From Quercus robur (taxonomy: Eukaryota > Streptophyta > Magnoliopsida > Fagales > Fagaceae): DNA of 64,000 nt. A program made the translations under genes and the position numbers. The notes beneath the pieces were generated by a model. The model was not told where the DNA came from. It saw only the letters and a list, made by a program, of their open reading frames with translations, and searched no databases. Within the stretch, counting starts at the first letter, position 1. Each line of letters opens with the position of its first letter. Shown piece after piece: positions 35,182-48,194 of this stretch. The stretch covers positions 36,698,310-36,762,309 of the forward strand of contig NC_065544.1 in assembly GCF_932294415.1 (NCBI RefSeq), read 5' to 3'.

Positions 35182-35957
35182 TGTAGGGTTTCGATTTACA
35201 ATCCAAGCCCAAAACGTATGGGGTATTGGCCCAATGAGCCCAATACAATAAATTTGTAGAGAGTGGGTCAAAGAACTAGGCCTTAATGAATTGAACAACG
35301 GCTAATACTGAATTAAATGGCAATCAGACACTAAATAAGAGATTCTGATCTTAATGGACTTTAAGTTTGAGGAGGTCACACTTGTATATATTGATTACAA
35401 TTGAATACAAAAATAATTTAGATTGCTACAGTCTTCTTTCTTTGCTTTTTTTCTCCTCCTCTTTCTTAGTGAGGGTCTCTCACATTATATAGCTCCTTCT
35501 GGAACATCTTGATTCTACACTTGTTAATCATCTGAGCTTCCACTTGAGTACCTATCCCATCAGACACTCTCTCTGACTTTCTGTGAATTGTGGTAGCCAA
35601 GGTAACACTGTTCAGAAGTCTTCTCCACATAAATGCGGCCAGAAAAGTAGTTGTCATACATTTAATGCGGTGACAACAGCTTTCTCCTAGATATTTTTGG
35701 GTTTCCTGCCTTCTCGTTTGTTCATGAAGTATGTTCCTATCATCGTAGCTTCTTGGAGGGTCATTCTACTTGCTGGAATACATATTTAAGTTGCACACGC
35801 CACATCTAATTCCTCCTCGGATTACCTTTCATTCGTTCCTAACTCATGAGACTTTAAATTGGGACCTTAAATGACTATTTGCCCCTTCTCGGACTATTCA
35901 GCGTCCTCGGACAAAAGCCTAAGGCCCAACATATTATCTTGGGCCTTTATCCCTACA
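35182..35957 (-). repeat. 3' LTR of large Tat fossil
   Basis: A 776-bp repeat. On the minus strand it starts TGTAGGGATAAAGG and ends AAACCCTACA, and it is the partner of 46835-47612. Confidence 0.9.
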
Positions 35958-36505
35958 TTAGCCCTTCAAAATTCCGGTTTTTCCTTCTCATCTGAGGAGA
36001 AAAAGTGAGGTTTTGATTTCTAAAAGATGAAATAAACTGATTCCTTGATTCACACGTGTAGGAATACGGTTTTACGTGCCTTATAATTGTTACTGACACT
36101 TTGTAGTCCACGAGGTGTCATTAATTGCTCCAGGCGGCGCCATGTTCCCCGCATTCGACGGTGAGGTACCAATCCAACGATTGATATCTTTCCTAGAATT
36201 TTGAACGGGAGTATTCCCACTCATTCCCTCCCTCTATTTAAAGCATCAAGGGAAATCACTTTCTCCTTATTTCATAAGTCTTCAAATTCTCCAAAGATTC
36301 CAAGCACTCAAACTCACAGAGCTTTCTAAGTTACTAGATTTCCTATACCTTTTCTTCGAGAAATCCTTGAAAATTTTTCTAAAAGTTTTCAGAGATTTAA
36401 GCAAATCTTAGTTCTTGTAAGTTTCTATCTTTTTGAATTTTTCTTTCTCTCCTCGGCCTGTCTTCTCGACTTACCATTTCTTAGTTATCCTTTTAACTTG
36501 TCCGG

Positions 36506-39500
36506 ATGGGTAGATTCAAGCATTTAGTAAACTCTCCTACCAAAATAGAGGCCTTTAAGAAAAGATACCCCATCCTACAGGAGGTTGCTCAGCGATACCG
36601 TTCTCCAGAACAAATAGTGTCGCACAGAGAAATGGGGGAAGTCATCATCCCTATGATAGCTTTCATAGAAGGGGGGATGACTCTCCTCATGGGTAGGATA
36701 ACGCGGGATTATCTCCTTAACCATAGGATATGCCCCCATCAATGTGCACCCAACCTCTTTAGGATCCTGGGTAGTGTTGATGCTCTCAACAAGCATATAA
36801 ATTTAGGGCTCACCTGGCACGATGTGGTCCACATGTACGAGTGTCACTCCCTCAAGAACACGAGATATTATCTAAAGCCCCGATCGGACATTGTTAGATT
36901 AGTATAATGTCTACCTAAATCTAATAAGGGTATGAAAGACGACTATCTGATAGCTTCGGGAGCGTGGCATGATGGCCTTCCTTGTCTCATCCGAGAGGGA
37001 GAGCTGGGTAGGATACCTTAGAGTTAGGTTATATAGCAAGAAATCTAGATTCTTTGACCCCAACCATGTTGTTACTTCTCTTTCATCTTGCTTTCTTTTG
37101 ATGATGAATTTTAGCTTTCTAACCATATTTTGTCTCTTGGTTACCTTTGCAGATAAGACGCACGTAGCGCCTAGGCTTAGCTTTACCAACATTGCCGCTC
37201 TTAATTATTTGTTGAGATTCGAAATTTTCATAAGTGAAAACAAGCAGCTTCGACTTAATTTTGGACTTCCAGCCGATCTTGGAGATATATAAAGATGTTG
37301 GCAACGCTATAAGAGCAGTGATGAGAATGCAAATTGTCATATTTTTCTCCCTTAATGTTTAGTCTTTTATATTTATTTGGTGCCTAAATGTACTCATTAT
37401 TCTTATATTTTGATTTAGGAAGCAAATGGAGGTGTTAAGTGCAAAACGTAGCTAATTGGATGATTCTAGACAGCTTTGACATCACTTCGTAATCTAGGCA
37501 TAACTCTCTAATCCAAGTTCCGATTGAGATGATTCAAGGTGCTATGGAACGCCAAGAAAAAGATCTACAAATTTCATATTTTGAGTTTTGAGAGATACGA
37601 GTTGCATCAAGGTCAAAATCGGGCTTGAAGTTGCTGCACCTGCACTGCTGACGTTCTGGAATGTTCCTTTGCCTGCAATTCTAATACGCAGATCTGATGG
37701 GGTTTATTTTCAGAAGCTTCCAGATTTGGTGCACGAAATTTCCAGTTGAAAAACACCACTTTCCTAGTTATATTAGGACTTTGTTTTATTTTTAATATTT
37801 TTCCTTAATTAGTTAGATTTGGATATTATTATTGAGAATATTTTTAGGAGATTTTGTAGGCTTGGGAAATGGGAAATTAACGTGTAAAAGGGGGAGGAGA
37901 AATCAGAATTGGACACACACACACACCTCTCTCTCCCCTCTTCTCTGATTTTTTCCTTTGAGTTTTCATCATGGCCCTACTTGGCTAAACTTTTATACTT
38001 GGTCGAAGGAAACTGAAGCCTCGGAATCAATAAAACTGTGTGATCTAATTTGTTTTTATTGTTCAATTTATGCTTTGAATATCGAATTTTCTTCTGTGCC
38101 TATTTTCATGATTGTCTCGTTTAATTACTAGGAGGCCTACTAGTTTTTATTGTTCGTTGCAATCTATTGCTAGGTTAGATATCAAGTCCATAATTGTTTG
38201 ATCTCTCTAACTTGTGAAGCAACCAAGATTTAATGATTTGCTATGTTAGAATTATTAGATCTTAGGAAGAATGCTCGACTAAATTAAATGCAACCGCTTG
38301 TGTTTGTGTTATTTAGTTTCATCGATCTCTCTAATTCTTAAGACTGCTACTAGATCAAACCTTTGGCCCTTGTCTTGGGTTGTTTAGTAGTTAGGGTTTA
38401 TTAGATCGCTTGTTTTCTAATTAACTACGACTAAGGAGAGATAGGAAAATTGTTCCGATGGTGAATATTCAAAGTGTGAATTGATATCTACTTGCATCGA
38501 TGATCAGTTGTGAAATTCTGATGGTGGATGTTGACTTAGACCAAGGTTTGTTATTTTGTTTAATTTCGATACTTTAATTTGAATTGTTCCTTAGTTGTTT
38601 TTTTTTTCTTAAAATTGTTTTCATTATAGTCCACCCCCCCTCCTTGTTCACGTAGCATAAAACTGGGCTAGATACTCTCCGTGAGAACGATCCTTACTCG
38701 CACTACTACATTTATTTTTAGGAGTATAGGTTTTATTTTTGGTTGTCTGCGACAGCACACCAAGCGGATGATCCAAGGTTGGCTCGAATTGACATTTTAC
38801 GGCCAAAATTTTTAGCACGAGACGATCTTCCACCAGTTGCACTTACAGATTCTTCCTGAAGCAGCAGCAGTACTCGAGGAAGAGATTTCCTCATCTCGTC
38901 TATCACTAGAGGAGGAGATAGATAAATTCCATTTTGTGGAAGAAGAGAATCCAATGGCTCCTTTAGTCACCATCTCGGACGCCGAGGGTGAAGCAGACAG
39001 GCATTCTAGTGTTCATACCCCAATTTTAGTGATTGCCCGCCTAGACAGCTCCTTCAAAGAAGAGGAAGATAGTATGGCATTGAACAAGGGCAACAAGAGT
39101 TTAAGAGAACTCATGGCTTCTAGGGGCAAAGGGTCAACTTCAAAAGAAGCCACCAAGTCCCAAGTTCCCTCCAATCTTCCCCCTCCTCCTCCTTAGATCC
39201 CCACTGACCTTGAATTGAAGCTAAATCTTGACTTGAAGAAGAAGAGGCCACTCGAGGCGCTTGAGGAAGGCGAGGTGGGTCCTTGAAAGGGGACGAAACA
39301 ATAGAAGGTGGTCCCAGATGCTTAGGACAAGAGATCCCGATCCGTGGACAGTCAGGAAGAACAAAATAAGGCTGACGTGCGCATGACACAACACACATAA
39401 AGTCCTCGGTTGGAAGTGGATGGGACTCCCATCCCTTGGAACGCCTCAGTTCGAGAATTTCAAAGGGGTCGAACGAGGTATATAGCTGAAGCCCTGGAGC

Positions 39501-40510
39501 AGCCTTTACTCCTTCTCAAGGATATGGAAGCTTACAGGTGCTTTACGCAAAATGACCTTTTCTTGTCCCTGAAGAGAGACCTTGCTATGGTAAATAGTTC
39601 ATCTACTTATGAACTTAGATGTTAAATCATGCTTTCATTTTTAACTCATTATTTTTCTATGGTCTTTGGGCAGATTACTCAACAAGTTTTCGTGGCCGAG
39701 GAGTAGTATCATGATGCTCGTAAACAGGCCGATGTTGAGGCCTTCAATCGTGCTGATGTTGAGAAATCATTAGGGGTTGTTAAGCAGGAGCAAATTGAGC
39801 TGACCGAGAAGCTTAAAGTGGCAGACCAAGCTCGTTTGAGTGCTGAGGCCAGTTTGAAAACCATTGAAAGGTAGGCTGAGGATCAGCGCCAAAAACTGCA
39901 CTTGACCGAGATTAATCTAGTCACACAAAGGTAGTTGGTCATAGATCTTAAGGTTGAGTTGCAGAAGGCCAAGGAAGAAGCTCAACTGGCAAGGGAAGTA
40001 GCCGAGGCTGAAAAGAAGGCTTCATATCTGCTTGGTGTGGAGGAGATGTAGATAAGGCTCACTGAGGATTACCGTAACGTGACATGAGATAGGGCCTTTA
40101 GCGTTGCAGGAGTCCCTGTAGACTTTGTTTGGAGGCAGCCCGGGAATATATACTACCATCCGGATATCCATGAAGTCCTCGTTGCTATCTCTTCTCCTCC
40201 TGCCCCTGCTCTAGAATCTTCCGAGCAGCCTTTGGCTATCCCAGATGCCTTCCCTCTTCTTGAAGTTTCGAAGGGATCCAGCCAGGTTGGTGACCAAGGC
40301 CAGGGGGCTGAAGGGGAGAAAGACAAAGGCAAGGGCAAAGGGAAAAAGCCCTCCGCCGAGGCCAAGGATGCTGCCAAGGATAGGGAAGTTGCAGCCAAGA
40401 CGAAGGAAGCAGAGGCCAAGACCTAGGAAGTTGACCCCAAGGCCAAGGATGCTCTTACTTCCCAGCCGAGCCAGAAGGAAAATCCTCCTGCCCCTAATGC
40501 CAAAGTTTAG
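36506..40510 (+). pseudogene. Antisense extra ORF region of Tat fossil
   Basis: Plus-strand coding remnants run opposite to gag-pol, between the 3' LTR and the repeat array. The first piece (36506-36907) resembles the plant gypsy-associated transposon-type proteins annotated in Tat elements. Later pieces (about 38837-40510) include an acidic stretch, a coiled-coil-like Glu/Lys/Ala-rich stretch and a basic tail. The region is fragmented and is split by the LTR-like insertion at 37434-38757. Its function is unknown even in better-preserved relatives. Confidence 0.65.
37434..38757. mobile_element. Nested LTR-like insertion, fossil
   Basis: A 1.3-kb block starts TGTTAAGTGCAAAACG and runs to about GTCTGCGACAGCACA. 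It interrupts the antisense ORF region and differs in style from the rest of the Tat fossil. It contains an AC microsatellite and a late CCGTGAGAACGATCC motif that I have seen near LTR ends of other plant gypsy elements. It may be a solo LTR. I could not match a target duplication, so the edges are approximate. Confidence 0.42.
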
Positions 40511-41029
40511 CACTTAGGATTCTCTTTCTAATTCCTTTTGTAGTAGGTTTTTATTTTTATTTTTTTATTTTATATATATATATATATATAAATGACACTA
40601 TGTTGATGTATACAATGTACTTTCTTTGTCATTCAATGAGAATGTTCTTCATTTCATCTCTTGTTCTTTTGCTTTATGTACTTTGAAGTTTATTATTTTT
40701 ATACATAGTATTGAACTGTCGTTACTGTGCCTTCAATAAGACCCAACAATAATACGCTGCTTAATAGTCTAAGTAATTTGATTAAGTGCCAGGAGCAAAG
40801 TTGTGTATTAAGTGTTTGTATTGTGAATTGAATCTTATGTAATGAAGGTTGATATTGATAAACTTATGTCATGTGAGGGAAAATAAAAGAGGCAGAAAAC
40901 CTGCATCTTGCTCATCACGTATGTAAATAAATATAAGTTTAAATTTGCTTAAAGATTTCAACTCGAGGATGTAAACATAGCCTTGGATCTGTTTTGACCT
41001 TTGGTGAAAAATAAAGGGGTGTTACAAAA
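40511..41029. other. Non-coding interior of Tat fossil
   Basis: AT-rich DNA with a TA microsatellite near 40575-40590, between the antisense ORF region and the tandem array. No gene is seen. Confidence 0.5.
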
Positions 41030-41515
41030 TGTTGATTTCCCAGAGTGTGTGGTCCGAGGGACTTGACACAACTTAGGTTCTATTTATACGCTAGTATAGA
41101 TACCTTTGAGTGTTAATTTCACCTAAACATGTGGTCCGAGAGACCTGACATATTTTAGGATCTGTTTAAACACTTATGTAGATGCCTTTGAGTATTGATT
41201 TCCCTTTAGCCTGTGGTCTGAGGAGTCATGTAGGACTTAGGTTCTGTTTAATACTTGAACAGATGTTAAAAGTAATTAATTTCCTCTAAGCCTGTGGTCC
41301 GAGGAGTCATGCAGGACTTAGGTTCTGTTTAATACTTGAACAGATGTCAAAAGAAATTAATTTCCCCTAAGCCTGTGGTTCAAGGAGTTATGCAGGACTT
41401 AGGTTCTGTTTAATACTTGAATAGATGTCAAAAGAAATTAATTTTCCCTAAGCCTGTGGTCCGAGGAGCCATGCAGGACTTAGGCTCTGTTTGATACTTG
41501 AACAGATTGGATAAC
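41030..41515 (-). repeat. Tandem array, about six units of 81 bp
   Basis: Units carry GACTTAGGTTCTGTTTAATA and CCTGTGGTCCGAGGAGTCAT at an exact spacing of 81 (41240, 41321, 41402, 41483). On the minus strand they read like the units at 11585-12660, including CCTCGGACCA and AGGGGAAATTAAT. The array lies downstream of integrase in the element's own direction. Confidence 0.9.
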
Positions 41516-41570
41516 ATGAAGCACGATGCCTTTACACAACAAAAGAATTTATTGATAAAGGAAATTTTCA

Positions 41571-44500
41571 TTAATAATAATACATTTTCAGATTTTTCAA
41601 ATTCCAAGGGCGCAGTATTACATGTTCATCTAAGTCTTCAAGGAAAAATGCCCCCACATCAGCCACAGAGGTGATACGATATGGTCCTTCCCAATTGGGT
41701 CCTAACTTTCTCCATGCTAGGTTTTTCGCAATGCCTATAACTTTTCTCAATACCAAGTCACTAGGGACTAGTGGCCTCACCTTTACCTTGGCATCATAAC
41801 CTTGCTTGAGTTTGTGTTGGTAGTATGCCAATTGGACCATTGCACTTTCCCTTCTTTCTTCAATAAGATCTAAGCTTTTTTCTAGCAATTCATTGTTATT
41901 GCTCGGACTGAATGAGCTGGTCTTTAGTGTTGGGAAGCCCGTTTCTATAGGAATAATAGCCTCGACTCCATAAGTCATTGAAAAGGGGATCTCCCCTGTT
42001 GATCTGTGAGATGTGGTTCGATACATCTATAGGACATGTGGTAGTTTTTCTACCCATCTTCCCTTCGTATCATCTAACCTTTTCTTGAGTCTGTTTACTA
42101 TGACTTTGTTAACAACCTCGACTTGTCCATTCCCCTAGGAATAGGCTAGGGTAGAATATCTATTTGTAATTCCCAATTCACAGCAATATCTCCTGAAAGA
42201 CTTACTGTCAAATTGAAGACCATTGTTCGAGATAAGGGAATGAGGGACTCCGAACCAAGTAACAATGTTTTTCCAGAAAAACTTCTTAGCGTCCACATCT
42301 CTGATATTTGCTAAAGGTTCAGCTTCAACCCATTTAGTGAAATAGTCAGTGCAGACCAGCAGATACTTCTTATTCCCTGCTACTTTGGGGAAAGGGTCAA
42401 TTATATCTAAGCCCCATTGTGCAAATAGCCAGGGACTGGACAGGGGGTTAAGAGCTTCTCTCAGCTGGTGTATGTTTGGTGCAAATCTCTGACATTGATC
42501 ACACTTCTTCACATACTCTTGTGCTTCTTTCTGCATATTTGGCCACTAGTAGCCCTTAGTGATGGCCCTGTAAGACAAATACCTACCTCCTATATGGCTT
42601 CCACAAATCCCTTCATACAGCTCCTCAATGAGTAGTTCTATCGCTTCAGGGTGAACACAGAGTAGATATAGCCTAGAGAAAGAGCGCTTGTACAATTTTT
42701 GGTCCTCGGACAGCCAGAAACGAGGTGCCTTTCTCCTTATCTTATCAGCTTCTGATATGTCTTCCGACAAGATGTCCTCTCTCAGATATAGTACTATAGG
42801 ATCCATCCAACTAGGCCCTACTTTGACTTGGTGAACATGAACTACTTGTCTTTGTACCTCCGTGGGTTTGTACAAGTCTTTTGTAAGGATAACCCGAGGT
42901 AGGCTCTGCACCAAGGAGGTCACAAGCGTGGCTAGGGAATCGGCGTGTATTTCCACTCCTGGGGACATGCAATAGGGTGAAGGATTCAAATCCTGATTGC
43001 AAATGCCTAACCTGACTTAAATATCTTTGCATTCTCTCATCTCTTGCTTCTAGTTTGCCCTTCACTTGGCCGATGACCAGCCTCAAGTCCGATAACATTT
43101 TTACTGCCTTTCCTCCCATTTTTTGAACCATGGACATTCCCTCTAGCAAGGCTTCGTATTCAACTTCATTGTTTGTGGCCGAGAAGTCCAATCTTAATGA
43201 CTTCTCAATGGTGAGCTTCTCGGGTGAGATTGGAACTAACCCCACTCCAGAGCCCTTTTGATTTGCCGCACCATTGACATATACCTTCCAGAATAAATGT
43301 TCTTGTAGGGAGATTATGCCAACCGATTTTCTGTCCATGTTCTGTGTTGTTGATATTTCTTCTAATGGGGGTTTAGTGAACTTGGCCACGAGGCCTGCCA
43401 GTACCTGACCCTTGATAGAGGTACGAGGCATGTATTTGATGTCAAAAGCCCTTAGAACTGTGCCCCACTTTGCAATTCTCCCTATATAATCAGCACTTCG
43501 AAGTATGACCTTGAGTGGAAGTTGAGTTAGGACGATAACTGTATGTGCTTGGAAGTAATGGGGAAACTTTTGTATACTATGCACTACTGCCAGGATGGCC
43601 TTCTCCAGCGGTAGATAGCGAATCTCGGCCTCATGTAGTGATTTGCTCACATAGTAGACTGGTCGTTGTACTCCATTGTCAACTCGTATTAACACCAAAC
43701 TTACAGCATGAGGGGCCACCACGAGATAAGAAAACAAGACCTCATCCATCCCAGGACTGGACATGATAGGTGGCCGAGATAGGCATTGTTTAAGTTGCTG
43801 AAATGCCAAAGCACACTCCTTAGTCCACTCAAATCCCTTCCATTTATTCATCAATAGAGAGAAAGGTCTGCATCTATCTGCAGATCGAGAAATAAACCGG
43901 TTTAGAGCAGCAATCATTCTGGTTAACTTTTGAACTTCTTTGGGATTCCGAGGTGGTTGCAAATTGTTTATCGTCTTAACCTGGTCGGGATTAACCTCAA
44001 TTCCTCGGTGGGTCACCATATAGCCTAGGAATTTTCCTGATCCCACGCCAAAAGAACATTTGGAGGCGTTAAGGTGCAGCTTGTGTTTTCTCAGTATTTC
44101 AAAAATATTTCTGAGGTCTTCCACATGCTCGGACACCATCTTGCTCTTCACCACCATGTCATCTATATAGATTTCAATATTCTTGCCCAATTGAGGTTCA
44201 AACATCTTAGTCATCATCCTTTGATAGATAGATCCCGCATTTTTCAAGCCGAAGGGCATTACCTTATAGTGGTAGTTTCTTGTGGGAGTAACAAAAGCTG
44301 TCTTCTCTTGATCATCTGGAGCTAGTGGTAGTTGATGGTATCCTTGAAAGGCATCTAAAAAGCTCATCTGAGGATGGCCTACGGTAGCATCTACTAGCTG
44401 GTTTATCCGAGACATGGGAAAGGGATCTTTTGGGCAAGCCCTGTTTAAATCCGTGAAATTCACACATACTTGCCATTTTCCATTCTTTTTCTTTACCACC

Positions 44501-45546
44501 ACAGTATTAGCTAGCCACTCAGGATAAAAAACTTATTTGATAGCCCCTACTTGCTTAAGCTTCGTCACCTCATCTTTGACAGCATTAAAATGATCTCTAG
44601 ATGAGCGCCGAAGAGGTTGTTTTTTGGGGGTAACAGATGGATTTACATTCAAATGGTGGCAAATGAAATTTGGGTCCACCCACGCGAATACATCCACGTT
44701 TTTTCTCAAGAATTCGATTAGCTCTTCTCTTTCTTGGGGAGGTAGCTGGTAGCCGACCTGAAAGAATTTCTCCGGATCATCGCCAACAGCAACCTTTTCT
44801 AGATCTTCACACTTTGCTTCCTCGGTTGATCCATTTTTGGGCAATACCAGAGTTCTTGATTGCTATAAGTTCCTTTCAGTAGAGGACGAGGACTCTGCAT
44901 TAGGCTTATGCAAGGTGGTAGCCACCATGCACTGCCTAGCCATGGATTGATTCCCTACAATCTCTTTGACTTGGCCGTTAGATGGATACTTCACCTTCTG
45001 GTGCAGGGTAGAAGATACAACTTCTAATGCATGAAGCCAAGGTTTAGCCACAATAGTTGTATAAGGTGAATAAGCATCTACCACAATGAAGTTCACTTCC
45101 ACCACATCCGAACCGGTCTGTATGGGTAGTCTAATCTGACCTCTGGGAGTAACTGTCTTCCCCTCGAAACTTACCAGTGGGGAATCGTACGCTGTTAGGT
45201 CCTCGGGTTTCAAATTCAGCCTCTTGTATAGGTCGGGGTACATTATCTCAACAGCACTTCCCTGATCTACTAACACTTTTTTCACATTATACCCCCCTAT
45301 CCTGAGTGTGACCACTAAAGTATCGTCATGGGGTTGGATAATTCCGATCTTATCGTCGGTCGAGAAGCCCAGAACCAGTGGAGACTCTATTTTGGCTCTT
45401 TTTGGCTTTGAATTGCTGTCTTCGATTGATAGCCGAGCCACAGACATCACTCTGAAGGGACAAGAACCTGTCCTACCAGGGGCAGCGAATATGACATTGA
45501 TCGTTTCCAAAGGAGGTCTTGACGAAGTATCTCTCCGGGGATCCAC
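41571..45546 (-). pseudogene. Pol region of Tat fossil
   Basis: In element order it contains protease-like sequence (about 45000-45400), reverse transcriptase (about 43950-44600, with DLNRACPKDPFPMSRI and the YxDD box in EIYIDDMVVKS), an RNase H (about 43480-43800), a second archaeal-type RNase H (about 43000-43300, with FSATNNEVEYEALLEGM), and an integrase zinc-binding part, core (HxGLDII-like WGLDIIDPFP, CTDYFTKWVEA) and C-terminal part (41571-42690). It is broken and treated as fossil. Confidence 0.88.
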
Positions 45547-45590
45547 ACCTGTCTACCCCACTTGGCCACTAGAATGGTGCAGCAGCTGCT

Positions 45591-46541
45591 TCAACTTCCC
45601 TTCTCGAACCAACTGGTCCAAATGATTCCACAAGTTCCTGCAATCTTCCGGGACCCTGATTGTCTAGCAAAATCTCTCTGAGGTCGGTTGTTATTGAATC
45701 GGTCTGACCTGAAATCCTCAATTTCTTGAGGGATAACCTTAACCTTTCTTTTACCCAGTTGCTGGTCTTTCTCGACCCTTTTATACTTGTCAATTAGGTC
45801 CATGAGTTGGCGTAGGCTGGTGACAGATTTTCCCATTAGGGACTTCCTTAAACCATGCTCATTTGGGAGGCCGCTCTTGAAGGTACTGATGGCGACGTCT
45901 TCAAAGTTACCATCTATCTCATTGTACATCTTCCAATACCTATTTGAGTATGTTTTTAGGGTCTCCTCTTCTCGCATGGACAAAGACAATAGGGAGTGTA
46001 AGGGCCGAGGGACCTTGGTACATGTGATAAAACTGGAGCCAAATGCCCGAGTGAGCTCCTTAAAGGAATTTATAGAATCAGTCCTCAAGCTGTCGAACCA
46101 TCTCATCGCCACAGGTCCCAAACTGGATGGGAACACCTTGCACATCAAGGTTTCGTCCTTAGAATAGACAACCATTCTATGATTGAAATGACTCACATGC
46201 TCCACTGGGTCTGTTCATCTATTGTAGATGGTGAATGTTGGTTGATGGAAACACCGAGGAAGAGCTGCCTTTTCGATCCTATGCGTGAAGGGCAACTTGG
46301 AAATTTGGTTCAAGGCTTTGTGCATCGCATCATTTCCCAATCCTCTGTGAGTTGGGCTTTTGCATCTGCATTCGCTATGGTGCTCCTCTTCATATGAGAA
46401 GGATTCGCTAGGAGGAGTCCTTGATCTACGTTGATAACCGCTATCCTTCTCATCGTCGGAAGAGGAATCAGATGGGGTGGGAGTTCGTTGTCGTTGTGCA
46501 TGGCGTAGTTTCTTCTTTAGCTGGTTGATTTCCCTTTGCAT
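45591..46541 (-). pseudogene. Gag region of Tat fossil
   Basis: Gag-type motifs VEHVSHFNHRM, MRWFDSL, FGSSFI and LSMREEETLKTY, preceded by an Arg/Ser-rich N-terminal part that matches the gag of the fossil at 9349-13484. A 125-bp segment at its upstream edge is present twice in tandem (near 46424-46680). It is broken. Confidence 0.85.
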
Positions 46542-46834
46542 GGCTTAATTGATCTACGTCGATAACTGCTATCCTTTTCATCGTCGGAAGAGGAATTAGA
46601 TGGGGTGGGAGTTCGTTTTCGTTGTGCATGGCGTAGTTTCTTCTTTAACTGGTTGATTTCCCTTTGCATGGCTTAATTGTGTATGCGTAGTGTGCATGTT
46701 GCCCTCTTGATTTCTCTTGGTGAAAGGATTTTCACGTTGAGATGCTATGGATTATGTCTAGTGTGGGCCTGAATCTACCATAGTTGACCGTTGTTTTCAC
46801 TATCACACAAGTTCTTCCCACAGACGGCACCAAT

Positions 46835-47612
46835 TGTAGGGTCTCGATTTACAGTCCAAGCCCAAAACGTATGGGTATTGGCCCAATGAACCCAATACAA
46901 TAAATTTGTAGAGAGTGAGTTGAAAAACTAGGCCTTAATGAATTGAACAACGGCTAATATTGAATTAAATGGCAATCAGACACTAAATAAGAGATTTTGA
47001 TCTTAATGGACTTTCAGTCTGAAGAGGTCACACTTGTATATATTGATCACAATTGAATACAAAGACAATTTAGATTGCCACAGTCTTCTTTCTCTGCTTT
47101 TTTTCTCCTCCCCTTTCTTAGCGAGGGTTTCTCACATTATACAGCTCATTCTGGAATATCTTGATTCTACATTTGTTAATCATCTGAGTCTCCACTTGAG
47201 TACCTGTCCCATCAGACACCCTTTCTGGCTTTCTGTGAATTGTGGTAGCCAAGATAACACTGTTCAGAGGTCTTCTCCACATAAATGCGGCAAGAAAAGT
47301 AGCTGCCATTTAATGCGGTGGCAGCAGCTTTCCCCTAGATATTTTTGGGCTTCCTGCCTTCTTGTATGTTCATGAAGTATGTTCCTGTCATCGCTGTTTC
47401 TTGGAGGGTCATTCTACTTGCTGGAATACATATTTAAGCTACACACGCCACATCTGAGGAGTAATTCCTTCTTGGATTACCTTTCATTTGTTCCTAACTC
47501 ATGAGACTTTAAATTGGGACCCTAAATGACTATTTGCCCCTCCTCGAACCATTCAACATCCTCGGACAGAATGCCAAGGCCCAACATATTATCTTGGGTC
47601 TTTATCTCTACA
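46835..47612 (-). repeat. 5' LTR of large Tat fossil
   Basis: A 778-bp partner of 35182-35957. Its inner edge is followed on the minus strand by the primer-binding-like stretch. Confidence 0.9.
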
Positions 47613-47624
47613 ATATAAATAAAA

Positions 47625-48022
47625 GGACAAAATTTAGTTATAAATTGGTTGTAGCTCAAAATTACAACCTTAATTAATATTTTTTTATTGGAGGTAAATT
47701 TTGACAAATCTATCATTGGATTATATTTTCTTTTATATCCTCTATGCTTGCAAAATTTCTTGAAAATTAAAAATTAATAGTTATATCATCAATAAATTAT
47801 TTGAATTACAAGTTTTTTTAAAATTATCATAAAATATAAAATTGTTTAAATTACAAGTTTTGATAGTTTAAAATTATATATAAAATATAAGTTTATAAAT
47901 CATATAGTAAATAATATTTAATTAATATAAAATTTGACATATATATCAAGAGTGTAAAAAATACACTATTTAAGTAATATTGTTAACATAATACCTCCCT
48001 TATTTAATCGAGTAAAGTTGTT
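47625..48022. mobile_element. Mutator-like MITE, copy 4, right end lost
   Basis: Starts GGACAAAATTTAGTTATAA and follows the same internal sequence as copies 1-3. The right inverted end is unrecognisable after GAGTAAAGTTG. It begins 12 bp after the Tat fossil and ends about 170 bp before the SEP1-like start codon. Confidence 0.7.
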
Positions 48023-48067
48023 GCTTACTTCTTTTTTCATAAATAAAACAATTTTGGTAAACGAGTA

Positions 48068-48074
48068 CACGTGG
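48068..48074 (+). promoter_or_regulatory. G-box/ABRE-like motif upstream of SEP1
   Basis: CACGTGG within ACACGTGGGC lies 127 bases before the start codon of the SEP1-like gene. G-boxes are commonly bound by bZIP and bHLH factors in light, abscisic acid and stress responses, which would suit this gene. It is a motif match only. Confidence 0.45.
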
Positions 48075-48194
48075 GCAGATCCCTAACTCCCAAAAATATA
48101 AGGTCATCTTCAACATCAACTGTCCCATACCAAAATTCCAGTTATCTACAGACTTTCCAGTACACTCCACACTACACAGCTCCTCTCAGTCTCC

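Larger units (their letters stand above)
35182..47612 (-). mobile_element. Ty3/gypsy Tat-lineage LTR fossil, 12.4 kb
   Basis: A minus-strand LTR-retrotransposon fossil. LTRs lie at 35182-35957 and 46835-47612, flanked by near-identical 5-bp repeats GTATA (35177-35181) and ATATA (47613-47617). A primer-binding-like TTGGTGCCGTCTGTGGGAA abuts the 5' LTR on the minus strand. In element order it shows gag, protease, reverse transcriptase, RNase H, a second archaeal-type RNase H, integrase, an 81-bp tandem array and an extra region coding on the opposite strand, then the 3' LTR. The second RNase H and the antisense ORF mark the Tat lineage. It is broken, with roughly half a dozen or more interruptions. 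The LTRs differ by about 6.5% over the first 320 bases by eye, which suggests a few million years. It appears to carry a nested LTR-like insertion. Confidence 0.93.
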
